DNA from: Pseudomonadota bacterium
GTDB taxonomy: Bacteria; Pseudomonadota; Alphaproteobacteria; Rhizobiales; Devosiaceae
DNA length: 13,450 nt
NCBI GenBank assembly: GCA_023390785.1
Contig: JAEWCE010000388.1
Span: 1-13,450 of the forward strand
Direction: 5' to 3'
The position numbers were made by a program, and so were the translations under genes. Position 1 is the stretch's first letter; the number at the start of each line of letters is the position of its first letter. Positions 9,289 to 13,450 of this stretch are shown one piece after another. The notes beneath the pieces were generated by a model that worked only from the letters and a program-made list of their open reading frames with translations, was not told where the DNA came from and searched no databases.

Positions 9289-9378
9289 GCATTTGCAGGA
9301 AATGCTATACGGCACAGCCGCTTAGCGCCGAAAACATGACCTATCGCTTCAACTGGCAGGATCGCAACCCTGCCTTTG
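9289..9378 (+). ncRNA. Possible short transcript between csp and the tetR-type gene
   Basis: An extended -10 element, TGCTATACG (9303-9311), is abutted upstream by the perfect inverted repeat GCATTT-GCAGG-AAATGC (9289-9305). About 44 bases downstream of the -10, GGCAGG (9355-9360) pairs with CCTGCC (9369-9374), followed by TTTG. Together these could define an RNA of about 60 bases starting near 9318. The -35 region is poor and the T-tract short, so this is a weak call. Confidence 0.2.
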
Positions 9379-9392
9379 TCATGCCATCGTCC

Positions 9393-9421
9393 TTGGTCAA
9401 CGCTTTCCCACCGCTTATATC
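9393..9421 (+). promoter_or_regulatory. Promoter for the TetR-family gene
   Basis: TTGGTC (9393-9398) and TATATC (9416-9421) are separated by 17 bases. A start near 9428 would place the two inverted repeats at 9445-9485 in the early transcribed region. Confidence 0.45.
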
Positions 9422-9444
9422 CCCTGCGTCAAACAAAACGCTCG

Positions 9445-9485
9445 ACTAGAATTTCGCTCTAGTTCATGCTGGAAACAAATTCCAG
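9445..9485. promoter_or_regulatory. Two inverted repeats, likely operators of the TetR-family regulator
   Basis: ACTAGA-N7-TCTAGT (9445-9463) and CTGGAA-ACAAA-TTCCAG (9469-9485) are both perfect 6-bp palindromes with centres 23 bp apart. They lie between the inferred promoter and the ribosome site of the regulator gene. TetR-family repressors usually bind such palindromes at their own promoter, so autoregulation is the natural inference. The two half-sites differ in sequence, so they may serve different proteins. Confidence 0.45.
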
Positions 9486-9511
9486 AGAAATCTTTTAGGA
9501 AAGGGACTCAG

Positions 9512-10123
9512 ATGGCTCGCGCCGCTGCCAAAAAAGTGAAGCCTCGCAAGCGCTTGACCGGCGACGAACGCCGCGAATCAATCCTCGAAGCAGCCCTCGG
9601 CTGCTTCCTCGAAAAGGGCTATATCGCCACCACCATCAACGACATCCGTGAGGCCTCCGGCGCCACCACCGGCTCGATCTATCACTTCTTCGACGGCAAG
9701 GGCGCGCTGGCCATGGCGCTCCTCGAGGATGCGGTCGAAGGCTGGTCGGGCGAATCGCAGAGCTCCAACGACACCGCCGAGGCGGTCGTTCGTGCCGCCG
9801 CCGGCGGCCTCGTCACCTGGGGTCTCAAGAATCCCGAACTGTTCCGCTTCACCGACGAAATCCGCACCCTGGCGGTGACGGCCCCGGAATTCGCCGAAAT
9901 CGCCGATACCCTCGCCGAAGGCCAGGGCTCCATCCAGGCGTCCTACGCGAAGTTCGCAAAAGCGAGAAAAGTCAAGGACTTGCCTTGGCCGGCCGCGCAT
10001 TCGCTGATCCTCGGCCCGGCGTACAATTTCCTGCGCCTCGCCACCGGCGGGCGCGCCCGTATCGCCGCCAAGCGCGCCGCCGAGATCATGAGCGACGCCG
10101 CCTGGGCTGCGGTGAAGCCCTGA
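9512..10123 (+). CDS. TetR/AcrR-family transcriptional regulator
   Basis: Predicted one-component repressor of 203 residues. A basic tail (AAKKVKPRKR) precedes the TetR N-terminal DNA-binding domain: RRESILEAALGCFLEKGY leads into the helix-turn-helix TTINDIREASGATTGSIYHFF (about 40-60), with the family's typical YHFF recognition-helix end and GKGAL. The C-terminal ligand/dimer domain (about 75-203) is family-variable, and its ligand is unknown. The ATG at 9512 is preceded by AGGAAAGGG (9497-9505). There is no divergent or co-transcribed target gene next to it, so its regulon cannot be read from context; only the palindromes in its own leader are visible. Confidence 0.9.
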   Translation: MARAAAKKVKPRKRLTGDERRESILEAALGCFLEKGYIATTINDIREASGATTGSIYHFFDGKGALAMALLEDAVEGWSGESQSSNDTAEAVVRAAAGGLVTWGLKNPELFRFTDEIRTLAVTAPEFAEIADTLAEGQGSIQASYAKFAKARKVKDLPWPAAHSLILGPAYNFLRLATGGRARIAAKRAAEIMSDAAWAAVKP

Positions 10124-10134
10124 CCACCGGTTCC

Positions 10135-10157
10135 GGGCGGGGCCGCCGGTCCCGCCC
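10135..10157 (+). terminator. GC-rich hairpin after the TetR-family gene
   Basis: GGGCGGG (10135-10141) pairs with CCCGCCC (10151-10157) around nine bases, 12 bases after the stop codon. An alternative ACCGG/CCGGT pairing overlaps it. No T-tract follows, so it would be an imperfect terminator; the T-rich hairpin at 10231-10271 may complete the job. Confidence 0.35.
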
Positions 10158-10178
10158 GCCCTGCCCACGCGGCCCCGC

Positions 10179-10207
10179 TTGACCGGAACGCGCTGGACAG
10201 GCAGTTT
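10179..10207 (+). promoter_or_regulatory. Possible greA promoter
   Basis: TTGACC (10179-10184) is a good -35. The hexamer 17 bases further, CAGTTT (10202-10207), is poor. If used, transcription would start near 10214 and read directly into the terminator-like hairpin at 10231. Confidence 0.3.
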
Positions 10208-10230
10208 CTGTGCGAATTCCGAACCCTTCC

Positions 10231-10271
10231 GGTCCGCTCCACGCCAAGGCGAAGCGGACCTTTGATTTTTT
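10231..10271 (+). terminator. Intrinsic terminator or attenuator in the greA leader
   Basis: GGTCCGCT (10231-10238) pairs with AGCGGACC (10253-10260). Inside it CGCC (10242-10245) pairs with GGCG (10248-10251) around AA. TTTGATTTTTT (10261-10271) follows at once. This is a strong intrinsic terminator only 16 bases before the greA ATG, with the ribosome site GACGGAGG just after it. It may end the TetR-family transcript, or it may attenuate greA itself, as reported for the E. coli greA leader. Confidence 0.8.
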
Positions 10272-10287
10272 GACGACGGAGGCGCCG

Positions 10288-10764
10288 ATGCCCGACAAGA
10301 TTCCGATGACCCCAGCCGGCCACGCCGCGCTGACCGAGGAATATCGTCATCGCACGTCCGAGGAGCGGCCGCGCATCGTGCGCGACATCGCCGAGGCGCG
10401 CGCCCATGGCGATCTCAGCGAAAACGCCGAATACCACGCCGCCAAGGAGCAGCAGAGCCTCAACGAGGGCCGCATCCAGGAGCTCGAAGCCCTGCTTGCC
10501 CTCGCCGACGTCATCGACGTCAAGAAGCTCAGCGGCGACACCGTGAAGTTCGGCGCCACGGTCAAGATCGTCGACGAGGACTCCGAGGAAGAGCGCAAAT
10601 ACACCATCGTCGGCGACGCCGAGGCCGACGCGAGCAAAGGCCGCATTTCCATCTCCTCGCCCATCGCCCGCGCCATGATCGGCAAGGCCAAGGGCGACAG
10701 CTTCGAGGTCCCTGCCCCCGGCGGCACCAAGAGCTACGAGATCCTCGACCTCAAATACGTCTGA
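10288..10764 (+). CDS. greA: Transcription elongation factor GreA
   Basis: Binds the secondary channel of RNA polymerase and stimulates cleavage of backtracked RNA, rescuing stalled complexes. It has 158 residues, full length. The N-terminal coiled coil (about 1-75) contains ERPRIVRDIAEARAHGDLSENAEYHAAKEQQ, and the acidic tip Asp and Glu of GDLSENAEY are the catalytic loop residues. The C-terminal FKBP-like domain has KLSGDTVKFGATVKIVDED, ISISSPIARAMIGK and the end SYEILDLKYV, all family hallmarks. The start at 10288 is set by the conserved MPDKIPMTPAG and by GACGGAGG 6-13 bases upstream; an extension to 10210 would run through the leader terminator. A tandem repeat begins one base after the stop codon. 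Confidence 0.97.
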   Translation: MPDKIPMTPAGHAALTEEYRHRTSEERPRIVRDIAEARAHGDLSENAEYHAAKEQQSLNEGRIQELEALLALADVIDVKKLSGDTVKFGATVKIVDEDSEEERKYTIVGDAEADASKGRISISSPIARAMIGKAKGDSFEVPAPGGTKSYEILDLKYV

Positions 10765-10765
10765 A

Positions 10766-10957
10766 GCGGTTGGCCGATCGGGCGCTCTTTGCGGCCGATC
10801 GGGCCAGAGCGAATCTCGGTAAAGCGGTTGGCCGATCGGGCGCTTTTGCGGCCGATCGGGTCAGAGCGAATATCGACAAAGCGGTTGGCCGATCGGGCGC
10901 TTTTACGGCCGATCGGGCCAGAGCGAATCCCGGCAATACGGTTGGGAGATCGAAACA
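10766..10957. repeat. 57-58-bp tandem repeat, 3.3 copies, behind greA
   Basis: Units start at 10766 (58 bp), 10824 (57 bp) and 10881 (57 bp), with a decayed fourth start at 10938. Each full unit begins GCGGTTGGCCGATCGGGC and contains two CCGATCGGG cores, six in all, beginning at 10774, 10795, 10832, 10852, 10889 and 10909. The last 12 bases of each unit vary most. In unit 1, CGCTCT (10783-10788) and AGAGCG (10806-10811) can also pair. Each unit has GCC-GATCG-GGC followed closely by a short T-run, so the array may end the greA transcript. It is open in several frames on both strands, but no frame looks like a real protein. Confidence 0.93.
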
Positions 10958-11030
10958 CCTCCGCGATTCCTGCATAGCTTCTCGCCGCCCCGTCGGGCCC
11001 CGCCTGGGCACGGCCTGAAGTCCGGGCAAT

Positions 11031-11079
11031 TGTCGGTCGAGGACTGACATTTCGGTGAGTATGGCCCGCAAACCGGGCC
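11031..11079. promoter_or_regulatory. Palindrome and hairpin upstream of trxB
   Basis: TGTCGGTC-GAG-GACTGACA (11031-11049) is an 8-bp inverted repeat with one G-T pair. GGCCCG (11063-11068) pairs with CGGGCC (11074-11079) around CAAAC. The first could be an operator for trxB control; the second lies 18 bases before the -35 element and could be the end of an upstream transcript. No T-tract follows either. Confidence 0.3.
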
Positions 11080-11097
11080 GTTCCGGCCGGGCTCGAC

Positions 11098-11127
11098 TTG
11101 AATCTGCCATGGTCTCGCCACTACATT
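11098..11127 (+). promoter_or_regulatory. Promoter of the trxB-LysR operon
   Basis: TTGAAT (11098-11103) and TACATT (11122-11127) are separated by 18 bases. Start near 11134 leaves a leader of about 20 bases containing the ribosome site GAGGGA before the ATG at 11153. Confidence 0.55.
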
Positions 11128-11152
11128 GGCAGCCTGCAAGAGGGACTATCAG

Positions 11153-12103
11153 ATGCACTCCAAGGTTGTGATTATCGGGTCGGGTCCGGCCGGATACACG
11201 GCGGCCATCTATGCGGCGCGTGCAATGCTCGAGCCGGTGATGATCAACGGCACGCAGCCGGGTGGCCAGCTCACCATCACCACCGATGTCGAGAACTACC
11301 CCGGCTTCGCCGACGTCATCCAGGGCCCCTGGCTCATGGAGCAGATGAAGGCACAGGCCGAACATGTCGGCACTCGGATCGTCAACGACCTCATCGTCGA
11401 GGTGGATTTCGACCGCCGGCCCTTCACCCTCAAGGGCGACAGCGGCACCACCTACACCGCCGACGCCGTGATCATTGCCACCGGGGCCCAGGCCCGCTGG
11501 CTGGGCTTGCCGTCCGAGCAGAAATTCCAGGGTTTTGGCGTGTCTGCCTGCGCCACCTGCGACGGCTTCTTCTACCGCGACAAGCACGTCATCGTGGTTG
11601 GCGGCGGCAACACCGCGGTCGAGGAAGCGCTGTTTCTCACCAATTTCGCCTCCCGGGTCACCGTCGTGCACCGGCGCAGCGAGTTCCGCGCCGAACGCAT
11701 CCTGCAGGAGCGCCTGTTCAAGCACCCCAAGATCGAGGTGCGCTGGAACACCGAGCTCGCCGACATCACCGGCAGCCAGATGCCGCCCTCGGTCACCGGC
11801 GCCGTGCTCCGCAACACCGCCACCGGCGAGACCGAAACGCTCGCGGTCGACGGCATCTTCATCGCCATCGGCCACACCCCGGCCACCGCCATCTTCCGCG
11901 AGAAGCTCGACATGAAGCCCGGCGGCTACCTCAAGGTGAAGCCCGGCACCACCCAGACCAACATCCCCGGGGTTTACGCCGCCGGCGACGTCACCGACGA
12001 CGTGTTCCGACAGGCCGTCACCGCCGCCGGCATGGGCTGCATGGCCGCGCTCGAGGCTGAGCGCTTCCTCGCCGAAGAAAACCTTGCGGAAGCGGCGGAA
12101 TAG
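11153..12103 (+). CDS. trxB: Thioredoxin reductase (NADPH)
   Basis: Low-molecular-weight flavoprotein that passes electrons from NADPH through FAD and a disulfide to thioredoxin in the cytosol; 316 residues, the normal size. The FAD-binding motif is VVIIGSGPAGYTAAIYAAR (5-23). The redox-active pair is Cys133-Ala-Thr-Cys136 in SACATCDGFF. The NADPH site is VVGGGNTAVEEALFL with the downstream HRR that selects the NADPH phosphate. The C-terminal FAD-contacting motif is GVYAAGDVTDDVFRQAVTAAGMGCMAA. The ATG at 11153 follows AGAGGGA (11139-11145). The stop is three bases before the LysR start, so the two are co-transcribed; this adjacency is conserved in rhizobia as I recall. Confidence 0.97.
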   Translation: MHSKVVIIGSGPAGYTAAIYAARAMLEPVMINGTQPGGQLTITTDVENYPGFADVIQGPWLMEQMKAQAEHVGTRIVNDLIVEVDFDRRPFTLKGDSGTTYTADAVIIATGAQARWLGLPSEQKFQGFGVSACATCDGFFYRDKHVIVVGGGNTAVEEALFLTNFASRVTVVHRRSEFRAERILQERLFKHPKIEVRWNTELADITGSQMPPSVTGAVLRNTATGETETLAVDGIFIAIGHTPATAIFREKLDMKPGGYLKVKPGTTQTNIPGVYAAGDVTDDVFRQAVTAAGMGCMAALEAERFLAEENLAEAAE

Positions 12104-12106
12104 ATC

Positions 12107-13000
12107 ATGCTCGATTGGGACAAGCTCCGCATATTCCACACCGCGGCGGAATCGGGGAGCTTCACCCACGCAGCCGAGAAGCTGAACATGAGCCAGTCGG
12201 CCGTGTCGCGGCAGATCTCGGCGCTCGAGGACGACCTCAACCTCAAGCTGTTCATCCGCCACGCCCGCGGCCTGGTGCTGACCGAAGTGGGCGAACACCT
12301 GTTCCGCACCGCGCACCGCATGCACGCCGAGTTGCAGCAGGTCGAATCGCAGATGTCCGAGAGCCAGGACATCCCCATCGGCCAGCTCATCGTCACCACC
12401 ACGGTGGGCATCGGCTCCACCTGGCTGTCGAGCCGCATCCACGAATTCCTGCTGCTCTATCCCGACATCCAGATCGACATAAAGCTCAACGACGCCGAGC
12501 TCGACCTCGCCATGCGCGAAGCCGACGTCGCCATCCGCCTGCACCGCCCCAACCAGTCCGAAATGATCCAGCGCAAGCTGTTCACGGTGCACAACCACTT
12601 TTACCTGTCGCTCGACTACCTCAACCAGTACGGCGAGCCCTCGACCCTTGAGGAGCTCGACAACCACCGCATCATCACCTTCGGCGATCCGGTGCCGTCC
12701 TACCTCGGTGACATCAACTACCTCGAGCGTCTGGGCCGCCCGGACTCCTCGCCGCGCCGCTCGACCCTCAAGGTCAACGCCATCTTCGGCATGCTGCAGG
12801 CCTGCCGCGCCGGTATCGGCATTGCCATGCTGCCCGACTACGTCACCGAGGTCGAAACCGGCCTGAAGCGCGTGCTGACAGGCGTCGAGCTGCCGGCCTA
12901 CGAGGCCTATTTCGTTTATCCGCCGGCCCTCAAGAATTCCAAGCGCGTCGGCGTCTTCCGCGATTTCCTCGTCGGCAAGGCCCGCGAGTGGCAGTTCTGA
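12107..13000 (+). CDS. lsrB: LysR-family regulator of the LsrB/VtlR type
   Basis: LysR-type activator/repressor of 297 residues. The N-terminal winged HTH (about 1-60) opens MLDWDKLRIFHTAAESGSF and contains MSQSAVSRQISALEDDLNLKLF and RHARGLVLTEVGE. The effector-binding domain covers about 92-297 and ends VGVFRDFLVGKAREWQF. Both the sequence and its place three bases behind trxB fit LsrB of Sinorhizobium meliloti (symbiosis, oxidative stress) and VtlR of Brucella (virulence, small RNA control), known from memory. S. meliloti LsrB is reported to be redox-sensitive through cysteines; here the only cysteine is Cys233 in LQACRAG. The family is certain, the orthology likely. Its stop overlaps the start of the protease gene. 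Confidence 0.88.
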   Translation: MLDWDKLRIFHTAAESGSFTHAAEKLNMSQSAVSRQISALEDDLNLKLFIRHARGLVLTEVGEHLFRTAHRMHAELQQVESQMSESQDIPIGQLIVTTTVGIGSTWLSSRIHEFLLLYPDIQIDIKLNDAELDLAMREADVAIRLHRPNQSEMIQRKLFTVHNHFYLSLDYLNQYGEPSTLEELDNHRIITFGDPVPSYLGDINYLERLGRPDSSPRRSTLKVNAIFGMLQACRAGIGIAMLPDYVTEVETGLKRVLTGVELPAYEAYFVYPPALKNSKRVGVFRDFLVGKAREWQF

Positions 13001-13450
13001 TCCGATCGGTCGCGGCCGCCGCCCTGGCGCTCGGCCTGCTGGCGACGCCGGCCCTCGCCGTCTTCGGCGGCAAGCCCATGGGCGCCAACGAGGTCGTGGC
13101 CAGGTCGGTCGCCGCCGTGCTCGACCAGGCGCCGGGCGGCACGCATCTGTGCACCGCGGTTGCCCTCGGGCCGCGCCTGATGCTCACCGCGGCGCACTGC
13201 ACCGACGGCGGCGCCGGCGCCATCAAGGTGATCTTTTCGACCGCCCTCACCGACGTGCCGTCGGCCCGCCTGCGCGACGTCACCGCCATCGCCCGCGCCC
13301 CCAGGACCCCTGAGGCCAAGGGCAGTTTCGCCTACAATAACCCCGACGATCTGGCGCTCATTGTCCTCGACGCGCCGGCGCCCACCGGCACCAGCTTCGC
13401 CACCCTGGCCGCCGGCGCCGGCACCGGCGCCGTGCACAAAGCCGGCTATT
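12988..13450 (+). CDS. Secreted trypsin-like serine protease (3'-partial)
   Basis: The open frame runs off the window end after 154 codons. A GTG start at 12988 overlaps the LysR stop codon by 13 bases, with GCAAGG about 8 bases upstream; no better start exists before the signal peptide. Residues 1-24 form a signal peptide (basic RS, hydrophobic AAAALALGLLA, cleavage after TPALA), so it is exported to the periplasm or beyond. Family S1 landmarks are Cys55 and LTAAHC with catalytic His70 and Cys71 (spacing like the trypsin Cys42-Cys58 disulfide), and NNPDDLALIVLD with the likely catalytic Asp121. The Ser block (GDSGGP) must lie beyond 13450, so an intact triad cannot be confirmed. It probably reads through from the trxB-LysR operon. 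Confidence 0.8.
   Translation, partial: MAVLIRSVAAAALALGLLATPALAVFGGKPMGANEVVARSVAAVLDQAPGGTHLCTAVALGPRLMLTAAHCTDGGAGAIKVIFSTALTDVPSARLRDVTAIARAPRTPEAKGSFAYNNPDDLALIVLDAPAPTGTSFATLAAGAGTGAVHKAGY

Noticed and set aside
9336..9449. 37-codon frame (begins MTYRFNWQDRNPAF) in the csp-tetR gap
   Set aside because: No ribosome site; the frame runs through a hairpin and the inferred promoter of the next gene, and the product is not recognisable.
10210..10287. N-terminal extension of GreA from a GTG at 10210
   Set aside because: It would translate through a strong terminator hairpin, and GreA proteins start at MPDKIPMTP or its equivalent.
10766..10957. CRISPR array
   Set aside because: Similarity extends through the whole 57-58-bp unit instead of alternating repeats and unrelated spacers, and no cas genes are present.
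10751..12667. 638-codon open frame on the minus strand across the repeat array, trxB and the LysR gene
   Set aside because: It is antisense to two certain genes; the composition (V/G/H/D-rich) is that of a GC-rich shadow frame, and no domain is recognisable.

Overview
The window is GC-rich DNA from an alphaproteobacterium, most likely order Hyphomicrobiales (rhizobial/Devosia-like). I base this on the CarB, GreA and TrxB sequences, on a LysR regulator of the LsrB/VtlR type directly behind trxB, on the strong C/G bias at third codon positions, and on promoters of the form TTGxxx-N16-18-TAxxxT. The family placement is inference. All genes look chromosomal. I see no insertion sequence, phage gene, tRNA, rRNA or CRISPR array.

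Layout. (1) 1-2604: 3' part of carB (+), which contains an in-frame direct repeat (1-126 and 376-501) implying a 375-bp tandem duplication inside the first ATP-grasp domain. (2) 2605-2812: hairpin-rich gap. (3) 2813-3841 (-): SAM methyltransferase with a TPR-like N-terminus. (4) 3948-4799 (+): EamA/DMT-type transporter. (5) 4796-4956: promoter, a 14-codon leader-peptide candidate and a hairpin ahead of a PhyH-type dioxygenase (4957-5757), which is followed by a 13-bp perfect inverted repeat. (6) 5888-6670 (+): TauE/SafE exporter. (7) 6803-7504 (+): EEP-fold phosphodiesterase/nuclease, convergent with (8) 7533-8576 (-): threonine aldolase. (9) 8577-8958: 382-bp gap with a MerR-type palindrome, a promoter and the long 5' leader of a cold-shock gene (8959-9171), which ends in a good intrinsic terminator. 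(10) 9172-9511: 340-bp gap with that terminator, a possible short transcript, and a promoter with two inverted repeats in front of a TetR regulator (9512-10123). (11) 10124-10287: a leader with a strong terminator-like hairpin just before greA (10288-10764). (12) 10765-11152: 388-bp gap with a 57-58-bp tandem repeat (3.3 copies), two further hairpins and the trxB promoter. (13) trxB (11153-12103) and the LysR gene (12107-13000) form a tight operon. A secreted trypsin-like protease (from 12988, cut by the window end) overlaps the LysR stop codon.

How it fits together. carB, greA, trxB and the LysR gene look like conserved housekeeping backbone: pyrimidine/arginine precursor synthesis, transcript cleavage, thioredoxin reduction and a redox-linked regulator. 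The genes from 2813 to 10123 are mostly single-gene units in mixed orientation, each with its own signals, and read as a patchwork of accessory metabolism and transport. I do not see a multi-gene defence or mobile system. The observations most worth checking are the carB duplication, the greA leader terminator, the leader-peptide candidate at 4834-4878, and the repeat array behind greA.
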